DNA from: SZUA-365 sp034002405
Lineage (GTDB): Bacteria > Bacteroidota > Ignavibacteria > SZUA-365
NCBI GenBank assembly: GCA_034002405.1
Contig: JAVFAS010000005.1
Span: 1 to 64,000 of the forward strand
Reading direction: 5' to 3'
Length of the DNA stretch: 64,000 bases
Numbering within the stretch: the stretch's first letter is position 1; each line of letters starts with the position of its first letter. This document shows, piece by piece, positions 35,726 through 45,154 of the stretch. Position numbers and translations under genes: made by a program. The notes beneath the pieces are model-generated. The model was not told where the DNA came from. It saw nothing but the letters and a program-made list of their open reading frames with translations, and did not search any database.

Positions 35726-36601
35726 ATGTCCGCGAAACATCCCCTTGTCATCCCAATTCTCGTCATCCTTGTCGCCGGCGTGCTCAACGCGCAGGACTCC
35801 CCCGTGCGTCATGTTGCCCTGGGCGAGGCCACCGAGGTTGTCGCGAAAATCAATGGGGGCTACGGCACGGTGCATCTGCGACGCGGCGACGGGCCGATGC
35901 TCCTGAGCGTGCGCGAAAGCAACGCAAAGAACCGTGAAGCGCCACCGGAGATTCGCGTCGACTACCGCGTGGAGGACGGGATCGGTTTTCTGACCGTTGA
36001 TATGGGAAACGATGGACGCGATGAGATGAACCTCCTCTCCTGCCTGTTGAATGGCCGCGGCGAACGGACGTGGGATGTGACGCTCGCGGGAGGAATTCCC
36101 ATTCGACTGGACATGACCATGGGCGCGGGCACGGCGACGGTAGACCTGACCGATATTCACCTGCGTGCGTTTCATCTCGATGCGGGCGCGGGTACGGTGC
36201 TGCTCCACGCCGATCGTCCGAACGCGGAGGATATCGGACATGTGACAATCTCCGCGGGCGTGGGTGCGCTCCGTGCCGAACGCCTTGGAAACCTGCGCTT
36301 CAACGAACTCGCATTCGAAGGGGGAATCGGCGAGTACCGGATCGACTGCAGTGGCGCACTTCCCGACAACGCGAAAGTCGTGTCCGATGTCGGCGTCGGG
36401 ACTCTGACGATCGTCCTGCCACGGGACGTGGGCGCGAAGGCGATCACGAACGATAACTGGCTGAGCAGTCGGAAAATGTACGGGTTCATCCAGAAAAATG
36501 ACGTCACCTACTGCACACCCGATTATCAGCGCACCCAACGGCGCGTCCTGCTCGACGTGCGGAGCGGTCTGGGTTCTGTCGTCGTGCGTCGGATGAAATA
36601 A
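35726..36601 (+). CDS. exported toastrack/LiaF-like adhesin-type protein
   Basis: ATG 35726 follows GGAG nine bases upstream. The 291-residue product has a signal peptide ending at L-N-A-Q and then repeated short beta strands around I-P-I-R-L-D-M-T-M-G-A-G-T, L-D-A-G-A-G-T-V and I-S-A-G-V-G-A-L, with the C-terminal V-R-S-G-L-G-S-V. This rhythm is that of the toastrack/LiaF (DUF2154) and DUF4097 beta-helix proteins. It probably lies in the periplasm or on the surface. It is a lone plus-strand gene inside a long minus-strand run. Confidence 0.65.
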   Translation: MSAKHPLVIPILVILVAGVLNAQDSPVRHVALGEATEVVAKINGGYGTVHLRRGDGPMLLSVRESNAKNREAPPEIRVDYRVEDGIGFLTVDMGNDGRDEMNLLSCLLNGRGERTWDVTLAGGIPIRLDMTMGAGTATVDLTDIHLRAFHLDAGAGTVLLHADRPNAEDIGHVTISAGVGALRAERLGNLRFNELAFEGGIGEYRIDCSGALPDNAKVVSDVGVGTLTIVLPRDVGAKAITNDNWLSSRKMYGFIQKNDVTYCTPDYQRTQRRVLLDVRSGLGSVVVRRMK

Positions 36602-36609
36602 TGCTCTTC

Positions 36610-36631
36610 GGATAACCGGGTCTGGTTATCC
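36610..36631. repeat. perfect 8-bp inverted repeat after the toastrack gene
   Basis: GGATAACC and GGTTATCC are separated by six bases, nine bases past the plus-strand stop. There is no T-run, so it is a weak terminator candidate only. Confidence 0.5.
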
Positions 36632-36640
36632 ATAACACAG

Positions 36641-36730
36641 ACTGTCCCGGATTCCCTCCTGTCATGCGTGGTCCGCGACGCCAGTTGTGGCGAGCGCCGC
36701 GGGCATGACGCGGAGGGGCTCCGGGACAGT
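36641..36730. repeat. 90-nt nested imperfect palindrome
   Basis: The outer arms ACTGTCCCGGA (36641-36651) and TCCGGGACAGT (36720-36730) are exact complements. Further in, CCCTCC pairs with GGAGGG, GTCATGC (36661-36667) with GCATGAC (36703-36709), and CGCCA with TGGCG at the centre. The whole folds into one long hairpin on either strand. It lies between the toastrack gene and the 3' end of tRNA-Leu. No T-run follows on either strand. Confidence 0.7.
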
Positions 36731-36738
36731 CCGTTTCG

Positions 36739-36824
36739 TACTCGAGGCCGGGGTCGAACCGGCACGGGTTTTAAAGCCCACTGGATTTTGAGTCCAGCGC
36801 GTCTGCCAATTCCGCCACTCGAGC
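36739..36824 (-). tRNA. tRNA-Leu (anticodon CAA)
   Basis: The reverse strand folds as an 86-nt class II tRNA. The acceptor arm GCTCGAG pairs with CTCGAGT (a G-U at the first pair). The D-arm region reads GTGGCGGAATTGGCAGAC and the anticodon stem is CTGGA/TCCAG. The loop CTCAAAA gives anticodon CAA for UUG. A long variable arm follows, then the T arm GCCGG-TTCGACC-CCGGC. The CCA end is not encoded. A 90-nt palindrome lies just past the 3' end. Confidence 0.96.
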
Positions 36825-36871
36825 AGCAGTCATAATTTCGTGAAACCGTCGCAGGGAAACAAGACGGCATG

Positions 36872-39800
36872 TCATTTCATCAGCAACATCCGTTGGTGAC
36901 GCACGATCGTGGGAGTCTGCAGCACGGCGAGATACACGCCCGACGGCAGTCCGCTCCCGTTGAAATTCCGTACATGTGTTCCAGGTTCGAGCCAGCCATC
37001 CGCCAGCGTCACCACCTCGCGTCCGAGCGCGTCGACGATGCGCAAGGATGTCTGTCCGGCTTCGATCAGGACGAACTCGAGGGTTGTCGCGGGATTGAAC
37101 GGGTTGGGCCGGTTGGGTTTCAGCTGCACGGCGACGCTGCCGTCAAATAAACGTGTGCCACCGTCCCGGCAGATTCCGAGCAAGGTGAACCGTCCGTCCT
37201 GTGTGTTGATCGTGAGATCACCGCCGATGGCAGCGACATTCTCGATGCGGAGATCGGTGTATTCCGCGTCCCCGAGCGTGACCATCATCGGGACACGCAG
37301 TGCCACGTCCTCGGCATCCGTCAGCAGCGGAATCGTCAGGTCTATGCTGCGCTCGTTGCCGGTAATACTTCCCTGCTCGCCGCCGAGCGGAACGAGCAAA
37401 CTGCTGCGATAGCGTAACGTCGCGCGAATACCGGTCGCGCCAAACAGCGCGATGTTGCGCCCGTTCCGCAATCGCAGCGGGATTTCAATCTGCTCACCTG
37501 GTTCGGCGCTGAGCGTGTCGACCACGAGTTCCACCACCGCGCTCCCGCGGATTCCATGCACACGTAGGAATTGCGGGGAACATGACGGACCGTGATCGAG
37601 CGGCATCGACACGTCGAATTCCTCATCGATCCCGGGATCATCGAATTGCACACGCAGATCGACCGACGAGCCCGGCGTCAGATTGACCGGAAGACCACCG
37701 ATGACACGGAACGGTGGAATATCCGTCGCCGAGGAAATCGTGACCGCCGTGCTGCCGGAATTCGTCACCCGGACCATGCGCACGACGGGCAGATCTTCCG
37801 CGCGTTGGAGACCAAAATCCGCCGCGGCAACCGTGAGTCCGACACTGTCCCGTGTCCCGCGGAGCAGCAGATCATGTGTCATGCCACAGCGATCAATGGC
37901 GATCCGCAGATTCCCCGCATGTGTGCCGGGGGCCGATGGTGCGAAACGAACATGCGCCTCCAGCTGCGCGCCAGCCGCGAGAAACACGGGCGGTACCGGG
38001 GAGAGAAGAAGGAAGGACGGGTCTTGCGAGGTGATTTGGGTGACCGTGTAATCCACCTCGCCGTCATTCCGAATGATGACGGTGGAATCGGCGAATTCAC
38101 CGAAACAATGGAGACGGGGAAATTCTTCCAGCGTGGATACGCTGAGATCGACGCGCATGGCACGGGCGGACAGTGTCACCTGCGCCTCGATGCCGCATCC
38201 GGCTTCATCCGCCGCAAGACGAATGGTTCCGCCCAGACTTCCTGACGTGGCATGCGTCACACGAAGCCCGACCGTGAGCGTCGCGCCCGGCGGCACCGTT
38301 CGTGGCCACAGTGATGGCGCGGGGGACTGTATCACGAACGCGGGATTATCGATGACCGGTATGGCGAAAGTCAGCGGCACCGTACCGGTGTTCTCGATGT
38401 CGAATGTGGCATCGGCGAAATCCGATTCGCAGAGAATCACATCCGGAAAGGCGATACTTGCCGTCGAGACTCGCATCTCCGCCACATCGACGTCGATGGC
38501 ATATGCGATACTGAAGGGACCCGGGGCGGGCGTGTTGCTTTCCAGCAGCAGGGTATCGACGATGCGTCCCCGCTCGCTTCCCTGCCGCGTGAAACGCACG
38601 ATGAAATCATGACGCATGCCCGGATCGATCGAGATGGGAAACGCCGTGGGTTCGACAAGCACGAAACCCCGCGTCGAGGCGAAGCGGGCGTTCGTGATGT
38701 ACAAGAGCCCGTCACCCACATTCGAGACGGAAAGTGTGTCCAGCGCATTGTCGTCGCAGACAAGACCTGGCAACTGCCGGGCGTTCTCCGCGAGGAGCTC
38801 CGGCGTAGTGCGCGAGATGAAAATATTCGCCGCGGCCTGGGACATCACGAACACCGGCGACGCGACATACGGGTCCGACGACGGCGTGGACACCTGTTGC
38901 AGGGCGACGAAATAATAGACATTGTCTTCCGCCGGGAGATCGATATCAAAGGTCCAGCTGTCGCTGTATCCACGCACCGTTCCGAGCGATGTCCATGGCA
39001 TGCGGTCGGATTTGAGGTAGAGCTGAATGTCCGCGCCGTTGCCCGTGCCGCTGATGGTGAACTGTCGGCGTACGAACGTCGTCGTATCGGTGGAGGGTCC
39101 GTGGAACATGGTTTCTTCAGTCGGAATCGCATTGCTGAACCACATCATCGGACCGTCCATGCGGATGCGTCCGGCACCGCCACGCGGCCCCACGCCAATG
39201 CCGCCTTCGGCACGGATTTTCCAGATTCCCGAGGCGAGCTTGCTCTCGAGACTCACGGCGCCACCGGAGCCGGAGCCGCCGTCGCCACTGGCGCCGTCCG
39301 ATCCGCCCGCCCCGTTACTGGTGAACAATTGACCCTCAAGCCGCGGGGCGAACAATCGCAGCGCGCCGCCGCCGCCGCCACCGTCACCCGAACAGGAGAA
39401 TGCGAGCTGTGGATTGCCACTCGCCCCACCCGATCCGCCCGCGAGCGGAATGACACTCTCATTTCCATGTGGTTGTCCGCCATTCCCATTCTGGGACGAC
39501 GTGCCCGCCGTGGCGTATCCACCGGCACCGCCGGCCTGCTGCTGCTGCTGACCGCTGCCGCCACCATGACCACCCGGGGGATTGCACCCGCCGCCGTCGC
39601 CACAGCCGTTGCCGGAACTTCCGAACGGATGCCCGGTACCGCCGGCCGACGCTTCGTATGCCGGGGCATCTCCGCCCGGAACACCGTTGAGACTGCCGCC
39701 GGTATTTCCGATGAAGGTACCGGATCCCGCACCGGGATTCCGGTATTCATCACTGCCGAAGGGGTTTCCCGCACGATTGCGTCCACCCCGACCGCCTCCG

Positions 39801-40561
39801 GTAAAACCATCTCCTCCATCCGCGCCGCTTCCGCTCCAGTCGCAGAAATTCCCGCCACCGCCGCCGCCGCCCGGACCGCCGTGTTTTGCATTCGCATCAA
39901 CCGAAACCTGCGTGTTGTTCCCGGTCCGTACCGGACCTTTCGAAAGGATGACCACCGGGAGAAAACCTTGATTTCCCGGTGTGGCCGGGTCGCAATCCGC
40001 CGTCGAAATGTCGTAGCTGTCGCCGAGCAGCGCGAGACTGTCGATGATGATTGCCCCGCGCGGAGACCGCAGCGCCCACACTCCCCCGCTCCCGATCGTG
40101 CCGCCGGCATTCGTGACTATCGCCGGTTGGGGACGCACGATGTAGAACGTGACCGAGTTTTGTGTCACGCCGTTGTATCGCACCTGCAGCGGAATGATGA
40201 ATTCGGGCGCGATGCCCTGCCAGCTGTCGCTGTTGGGCTGCTGATCAGGATGCACGAAGATCTGCGTCGAAATCATACGACCATTCCAGGACACCACGAG
40301 CGGACCGATGCCGATTTTTGTGGTGTCCGCCGCGTTGACGCATTCAACACGGACCGCATCACCGGGATTGTTCATATAGAAACCATCCGGACCGTAATTT
40401 CCGATTTGGTCGTGCGGCCCCAGGATTTCAACATACGTGTTCATCCCCGGAGTCCCGAGGTCCGGGATCATGTAGGAAATGGCCTGGGCACGAACATCCA
40501 TCGAAGGAATGAGCAATGCCGCCAGCAGTATCCACTCCGCGATTCGTCGGGCTTGTTTCAT
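36872..40561 (-). CDS. giant secreted Gly-rich / ASH-type repeat protein with C-terminal sorting domain
   Basis: This 1229-residue protein has a signal peptide ending at V-R-A-Q and an N-terminal IPT/Ig-like beta region. A glycine-rich stretch (about 225-460) follows with many G-G-x-G runs, N-G-N-G and a Gln run. A lectin-like or beta segment comes next, then several ASH/HYDIN-like Ig repeats of about 100 residues, each with a phrase such as I-x-N-x-G or V-x-F-x-P and L-x-C at the strand start. The last 80 residues are the N-P-F-N-P sorting domain with S-G-V-Y-L-A-V-L and a basic end. It is a likely cell-surface or matrix protein exported by a type IX-like system, related in style to the pair at 13.2-20.1 kb but not in its N-terminal half. 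Confidence 0.85.
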   Translation of the reverse strand: MKQARRIAEWILLAALLIPSMDVRAQAISYMIPDLGTPGMNTYVEILGPHDQIGNYGPDGFYMNNPGDAVRVECVNAADTTKIGIGPLVVSWNGRMISTQIFVHPDQQPNSDSWQGIAPEFIIPLQVRYNGVTQNSVTFYIVRPQPAIVTNAGGTIGSGGVWALRSPRGAIIIDSLALLGDSYDISTADCDPATPGNQGFLPVVILSKGPVRTGNNTQVSVDANAKHGGPGGGGGGGNFCDWSGSGADGGDGFTGGGRGGRNRAGNPFGSDEYRNPGAGSGTFIGNTGGSLNGVPGGDAPAYEASAGGTGHPFGSSGNGCGDGGGCNPPGGHGGGSGQQQQQAGGAGGYATAGTSSQNGNGGQPHGNESVIPLAGGSGGASGNPQLAFSCSGDGGGGGGALRLFAPRLEGQLFTSNGAGGSDGASGDGGSGSGGAVSLESKLASGIWKIRAEGGIGVGPRGGAGRIRMDGPMMWFSNAIPTEETMFHGPSTDTTTFVRRQFTISGTGNGADIQLYLKSDRMPWTSLGTVRGYSDSWTFDIDLPAEDNVYYFVALQQVSTPSSDPYVASPVFVMSQAAANIFISRTTPELLAENARQLPGLVCDDNALDTLSVSNVGDGLLYITNARFASTRGFVLVEPTAFPISIDPGMRHDFIVRFTRQGSERGRIVDTLLLESNTPAPGPFSIAYAIDVDVAEMRVSTASIAFPDVILCESDFADATFDIENTGTVPLTFAIPVIDNPAFVIQSPAPSLWPRTVPPGATLTVGLRVTHATSGSLGGTIRLAADEAGCGIEAQVTLSARAMRVDLSVSTLEEFPRLHCFGEFADSTVIIRNDGEVDYTVTQITSQDPSFLLLSPVPPVFLAAGAQLEAHVRFAPSAPGTHAGNLRIAIDRCGMTHDLLLRGTRDSVGLTVAAADFGLQRAEDLPVVRMVRVTNSGSTAVTISSATDIPPFRVIGGLPVNLTPGSSVDLRVQFDDPGIDEEFDVSMPLDHGPSCSPQFLRVHGIRGSAVVELVVDTLSAEPGEQIEIPLRLRNGRNIALFGATGIRATLRYRSSLLVPLGGEQGSITGNERSIDLTIPLLTDAEDVALRVPMMVTLGDAEYTDLRIENVAAIGGDLTINTQDGRFTLLGICRDGGTRLFDGSVAVQLKPNRPNPFNPATTLEFVLIEAGQTSLRIVDALGREVVTLADGWLEPGTHVRNFNGSGLPSGVYLAVLQTPTIVRHQRMLLMK

Positions 40562-40680
40562 CCGGCACCCCTCATCGGTCAGTCTGGAAAAATGAAGAAT
40601 CAGCTAAGTGTAGAAAATCCGATGCACAGATTCAATATGAAAATGCGGGGCTGCCCGAAGATGAGCGCCATCCGGAAATG

Positions 40681-40708
40681 GAAAGACCGCCGGTCAGGGC
40701 GGTCTTTC
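40681..40708 (-). terminator. terminator of the mutA-mutB operon
   Basis: An eleven-base stem (GAAAGACCGCC / GGCGGTCTTTC) with a six-base loop lies 20 bases past the mutB stop. The arms themselves end in an A-run on one side and a T-run on the other, so it can also work in the plus direction. Confidence 0.75.
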
Positions 40709-40728
40709 ATTCGTCATGTCCATATGGA

Positions 40729-42909
40729 TCAGATGTCCGAATCCTCGTCGAGGAGAATGCGCATCACCTGTTGGGCGGCCCGGGAGATGATCGTTCCGGG
40801 TCCGAATACGGCGACGGCGCCATGCTGATAGAGGAAATCATAATCCTGAACGGGAATGACACCCCCGACCACCACGAGAATATCGTCGCGGCCGATCTTC
40901 CGCAGTTCCTTGACCAGTGACGGAACCAACGTCTTGTGCCCTGCCGCGAGACTGCTGACACCGATCACATGCACGTCGTTTTCCGCAGCCTGCCGTGCGG
41001 CTTCCTGCGGGGTCTGGAACAACGGCCCGATATCGACATCGAAGCCAAGATCGGCAAAAGCGGTGGAGATGACCTTGGCACCGCGATCGTGGCCATCCTG
41101 TCCGAGCTTGGCGATCATGATGCGAGGACGGCGTCCTTCCTGCTGTGCGAAGCGGTCGGTCATATTCTTCGCCGCGATGAAATCACTGTCCTCGCCTGCT
41201 TCGCTGCTGTAGACGCCGGAGATGGAACGGATCACCGCCTGATGCCGGCCGAACACTTCTTCCATCGCCGCGGACATCTCGCCCAGCGTGGCGCGTTTCC
41301 GCGCGGCATCGACACAGGCTTCGAGCAGGTTTGCATCACCGCGTGCCGCGACGGTGATGGCCCCGAGCGCATCGCGCACCGCGGATTCATCGCGTTCCGC
41401 ACGCAGATCCGCCAGTCGTTTCATCTGCGCCGCGAGCACCGCGCTGTTATCAACCTCGAGAATGTCGATCGGATCCTCTTTTTCCAGCCGAAGCTTGTTG
41501 ACACCCACGATGGTGTCCTTCCCCGAATCGATCCGCGCCTGCTTGCGCGCCGCGGCTTCCTCGATGCGCATTTTCGGCAGTCCCGTCTCGATCGCCTTGG
41601 TCATGCCGCCGAGCTCTTCCACTTCCTGAATCAGTTCCCACCCGCGATGGGCCAGTTGATGGGTAAGCGTTTCGACGTAGAACGAACCACCCCAGGGATC
41701 GATCGCACGACAGATGTTGCTTTCGTCCTGAATCAGCAGCTGCGTGTTGCGTGCGATGCGCGCGGAAAAATCCGTCGGCAGCGCGATGGCTTCGTCCAGG
41801 GCATTCGTGTGCAAGGATTGCGTGTGGCCCTGCGCCGACGCCATCGCCTCGATGCAGGTCCGTGCGACATTGTTGAACGGATCCTGTTCGGTCAGACTCC
41901 ACCCCGATGTCTGGCTGTGGGTGCGCAGGGACATCGACTTCGGATTTTTTGGATCAAACTGCCGGATCATCTTCGCCCAGAGCATGCGCGCGGCGCGCAT
42001 TTTGGCGATCTCCATGAAGAAATTCATTCCGATCGCCCAGAAGAACGAGAGGCGCGGCGCGAAGGCATCGATATCGAGTCCGGCCGCGATCCCGGCACGG
42101 ACGTATTCGAGTCCGTCGGCAAGCGTGTAGGCCATTTCGATGTCGGCCGTGGCGCCCGCTTCCTGCATGTGATATCCGGAAATCGAGATCGAATTGAATT
42201 TCGGCATGTTTCGCGCCGTGAATGCGATGATGTCGGAAACGATCCGCATCGACGGTGCCGGTGGATAGATGTAGGTATTGCGGACCATGAACTCCTTGAG
42301 AATGTCGTTCTGGATGGTCCCGCTGAGTTGTTCCATCGCCACCCCCTGCTCCTCGGCCGCGACGATATAGAGCGCCATGATCGGAAGCACGGCGCCATTC
42401 ATGGTCATCGATACCGACATCTTGTCGAGCGGGATGCGGTCAAAAAGGATTCGCATGTCCAGAATAGAATCAATCGCCACGCCGGCTTTCCCCACATCGC
42501 CGACTACTCTGGGATTGTCCGAATCATAGCCACGATGGGTGGCGAGATCGAACGCGATGCTCAAACCCTTTTGTCCCGCCGCGAGATTGCGGCGATAAAA
42601 GGCGTTCGACTCCTCGGCGGTGGAAAATCCCGCGTACTGTCGCACGGTCCAGGGTCGCGTGACATACATGCTGCTGTATGGTCCGCGCAGGAACGGTGGC
42701 ATGCCGGCGACGAAATCAAGATGTTCGAGACCGGCAAGATCCTCCCGCGTGTAGAGAGGACGAACGGGAATCTGTTCGGGAGTCTGCCAGATCAGCGCGT
42801 CGGGGTCTTTTCCCCGCGACTCCGCGAGCGCGATCTTCTTCCACTCTTCCATCGTCGATGCCGGCCATCCAGGCGTATTCCAGGTCCCCTGCGTAAAATC
42901 CGGTTTCAT
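40729..42909 (-). CDS. mutB: methylmalonyl-CoA mutase large subunit
   Basis: MutB interconverts methylmalonyl-CoA and succinyl-CoA by an adenosyl-B12 radical route. The 726-residue product has a TIM barrel (T-W-N-T-P-G-W-P, R-P-W-T-V-R-Q-Y-A-G-F, S-V-S-M-T-M-N-G-A) and a C-terminal cobalamin domain with the base-off motif D-G-H-D-R-G near residue 605. ATG 42909 has GAGGTGA eight bases upstream and overlaps the mutA stop as ATGA; the longer frame upstream is a shadow of mutA. A terminator follows. The chaperone gene meaB is 30 kb away. Confidence 0.98.
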   Translation of the reverse strand: MKPDFTQGTWNTPGWPASTMEEWKKIALAESRGKDPDALIWQTPEQIPVRPLYTREDLAGLEHLDFVAGMPPFLRGPYSSMYVTRPWTVRQYAGFSTAEESNAFYRRNLAAGQKGLSIAFDLATHRGYDSDNPRVVGDVGKAGVAIDSILDMRILFDRIPLDKMSVSMTMNGAVLPIMALYIVAAEEQGVAMEQLSGTIQNDILKEFMVRNTYIYPPAPSMRIVSDIIAFTARNMPKFNSISISGYHMQEAGATADIEMAYTLADGLEYVRAGIAAGLDIDAFAPRLSFFWAIGMNFFMEIAKMRAARMLWAKMIRQFDPKNPKSMSLRTHSQTSGWSLTEQDPFNNVARTCIEAMASAQGHTQSLHTNALDEAIALPTDFSARIARNTQLLIQDESNICRAIDPWGGSFYVETLTHQLAHRGWELIQEVEELGGMTKAIETGLPKMRIEEAAARKQARIDSGKDTIVGVNKLRLEKEDPIDILEVDNSAVLAAQMKRLADLRAERDESAVRDALGAITVAARGDANLLEACVDAARKRATLGEMSAAMEEVFGRHQAVIRSISGVYSSEAGEDSDFIAAKNMTDRFAQQEGRRPRIMIAKLGQDGHDRGAKVISTAFADLGFDVDIGPLFQTPQEAARQAAENDVHVIGVSSLAAGHKTLVPSLVKELRKIGRDDILVVVGGVIPVQDYDFLYQHGAVAVFGPGTIISRAAQQVMRILLDEDSDI

Positions 42910-45041
42910 GCTTTCACCTCGCTGGTTTCCGTGATGATGCCGAGACGTCGCAGCACATCCGCGAGTGTCGCGCCCACATCTGATTTCACATGGATGAACA
43001 AATCGACTCCCGCCTGCGTGAGGATGTCGACGCTTTCCTTCGGATACCCGGCGACGACCACGATCGCGTGACAACCTGCCGCGCGCAGTGCTTCGAGCAT
43101 GCCCGGGACCATCACCGGATAGCTCTCATCATCGCTACAGGCAACGATCACGTCGGCATTTGCCGCGATCGCCGCTGCCGCCGCTGCATCGGGTGTGTCG
43201 AATCCGTCATTGTCGATGATCTCCATTCCCGCGGTCCCGAAGAAACCGGAGGAGAACGTCGCGCGCGCGCGACGCCAGAATCCCGGTCCGAATGTCGCGA
43301 GAAACACACGCGGTCGATGCGCGGCGGCACTCACCGCATCGCGAAGTCGCTCGAAATCCTCCGCCGCGCGAAAGGGTGTGAGGGGTCGCACGATCGGAAC
43401 ATCGGCGCCACCGTTGTGGAGCACGTCGTTGACTTCGGCAAGGGTGAGTCCCTCCTGAAGCACGGCTGCCATCGCGGCGACGAGATTGCCGGTGCCGCTC
43501 TCGAACACCGAGCGGAGCGACTGGGAAAGCACGGCGGCGTCACAGGTCCGTGTCGCGAGATGCGTCCGACGCGACTCCTCCACCCGCTCCCTGACCGCCG
43601 CTGCATCGGGAATTCCGTTATTCAGCGGTTTTTCTCCGAGATTCGGATACTGGTTGCTTCCCACGATGACATCGCGGCGACGGGAAATGTTCGCCCGTTT
43701 CTCGGCGGCCGTACGCGCGATGCTGTCCTGAATGAATCCGCTCGATGCCGCGGCGACATATCCACCCCGCGCTTCGATTTCCTGGAACGTTTCCCAGGCG
43801 TGTGCGACGAGGGCGTGTGTCAGCGATTCGACATAGTAGGATCCGGCCGCGGGGTCCGTGACGTGTCCGAGCCGGGATTCCTCGCGGAGAATGACCTGCA
43901 GATTGCGTGCGATGCGTTTTGAAAAATCGCCTGGCGTGGATGCGATCTCGTCGAAGGGCGCGGTGTACATCGAATCGGTTCCGCCGATCACCGCGGCCAT
44001 GGCTTCGATGGTCGATCGCAGCATGTTGACGTAGGGATCGTACTTCGTCTGATGCCAGAGGGAAGTGCGCGTATACATGCGCATTTTCCGTGCATCTCCG
44101 TCCTTCACGCCGAACGCCGTGGTCACGCGCGACCAAAGCATGCGTGCCGCACGCAGTTTCGCGATTTCCATGAAAAAGCTCATGCCGACCGGAATATCGA
44201 AGCGCATGCGACGCGCGACCGCGTCGGCGGATAATCCCATATCCGTCAACCGGTTCAGATATTCCACGCCGGAGGCCAGCATGCAGGCAAGTTCCAGTGT
44301 CGCGCTGGCACCTGCGTCATGATAACAATCGCCGCACACCGAAATCACGGTGGTCGGCATTGCCCGCTGATCGACGTAACTCACTGCGTCATGCATGAGC
44401 CGGAAGGTCGTCGAAAGCGAGTACGGCAGGGTGCCCGTGCTGATCAGATGGGCCAGGGGATTGAACGCAACATGTGACAGACTGCGCTCCGCCACCACGG
44501 CCATGGCGAGGAAAACCGGCGACGACAAGCCTGCCTGGATGTCCATGGCAATGCCGGGTTGAATGCGTTCGGATATTCGTTGAAAATCCGGATAGTGCTG
44601 CACGGCGGTCCCACCCACGCCGACCGTTTTCGCGGAAGCATCACCGCTACCGCGGGCGAGCATCGCCGCATGATCCATGCGAAGCACCGCACCATCCTGA
44701 CCCTGCCGGCGCGCGGACACGATTTCCTCGGCCGCGGCCTCCGGCAGGATCGCACTTGTCGTCTGGGCGATGACCCAGGGATGTGCTGCATTGCCGAGTG
44801 CACGTGTTCCGCGCACGTACGGCTCGAATCCCGGGAGCGTGTCGATCTGCGGCAGCCCCTCGATATCGTCGCGGAAGTTCATTGGCTCGACGGGGAAACC
44901 TTCATAAGGGTTCCATATCAGCTTTTCAAAATCGGCGCCTTTCAGATCGGCGGAAACCCGTTCTTTCCATTGTGCTTTTGTCGGTGGAGAAAACTCTGAA
45001 AAGAGCAGGTCTTCTCCTCCTGGCGTTCCAGTGTCATTCAT
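42906..45041 (-). CDS. mutA: methylmalonyl-CoA mutase small subunit
   Basis: The 711-residue product is the partner of MutB. It has the same barrel plus Rossmann-like layout, but the C-terminal domain lacks the D-x-H-x-x-G cobalamin motif. It therefore cannot bind B12 in the usual way and is structural. Family landmarks include F-P-V-E-P, Y-V-R-G-T, and E-S-Y-P-V-M-V-P-G near the end. It overlaps mutB by four bases (ATGA), so translation is probably coupled. A possible -7 element TAATTTTG lies about 70 bases upstream, but no TTG box is found at the right distance, so the promoter is unproven. It follows murI by 113 bases. Confidence 0.96.
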   Translation of the reverse strand: MNDTGTPGGEDLLFSEFSPPTKAQWKERVSADLKGADFEKLIWNPYEGFPVEPMNFRDDIEGLPQIDTLPGFEPYVRGTRALGNAAHPWVIAQTTSAILPEAAAEEIVSARRQGQDGAVLRMDHAAMLARGSGDASAKTVGVGGTAVQHYPDFQRISERIQPGIAMDIQAGLSSPVFLAMAVVAERSLSHVAFNPLAHLISTGTLPYSLSTTFRLMHDAVSYVDQRAMPTTVISVCGDCYHDAGASATLELACMLASGVEYLNRLTDMGLSADAVARRMRFDIPVGMSFFMEIAKLRAARMLWSRVTTAFGVKDGDARKMRMYTRTSLWHQTKYDPYVNMLRSTIEAMAAVIGGTDSMYTAPFDEIASTPGDFSKRIARNLQVILREESRLGHVTDPAAGSYYVESLTHALVAHAWETFQEIEARGGYVAAASSGFIQDSIARTAAEKRANISRRRDVIVGSNQYPNLGEKPLNNGIPDAAAVRERVEESRRTHLATRTCDAAVLSQSLRSVFESGTGNLVAAMAAVLQEGLTLAEVNDVLHNGGADVPIVRPLTPFRAAEDFERLRDAVSAAAHRPRVFLATFGPGFWRRARATFSSGFFGTAGMEIIDNDGFDTPDAAAAAAIAANADVIVACSDDESYPVMVPGMLEALRAAGCHAIVVVAGYPKESVDILTQAGVDLFIHVKSDVGATLADVLRRLGIITETSEVKA

Positions 45042-45154
45042 GCGATTCGTCTCTGCATCGTTGAGAAATCGAGGAACGGTATATTCCGCTCCCGCGAAAG
45101 AGATGTGACAAAATTATCGATTTCCGGGCAGAAAAAAAACGTGATTGTCCTGAA

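Noticed and set aside
36526..36870. 114-codon minus-strand frame across tRNA-Leu
   Set aside because: It contains the familiar G-G-I-G-R-R-A-G-L peptide that comes from translating tRNA genes.
39400..39900. Gly-rich repeats as a satellite or frameshifted region
   Set aside because: The repeats stay in frame inside a long protein with clear signal peptide and sorting domain, so they are coding.
40936..43071. 711-codon plus-strand frame opposite mutB
   Set aside because: The real gene is mutB; the antisense product has no recognisable fold.
45042..45154. Terminator between murI and mutA
   Set aside because: A T-run exists on the minus strand but no stable stem precedes it.
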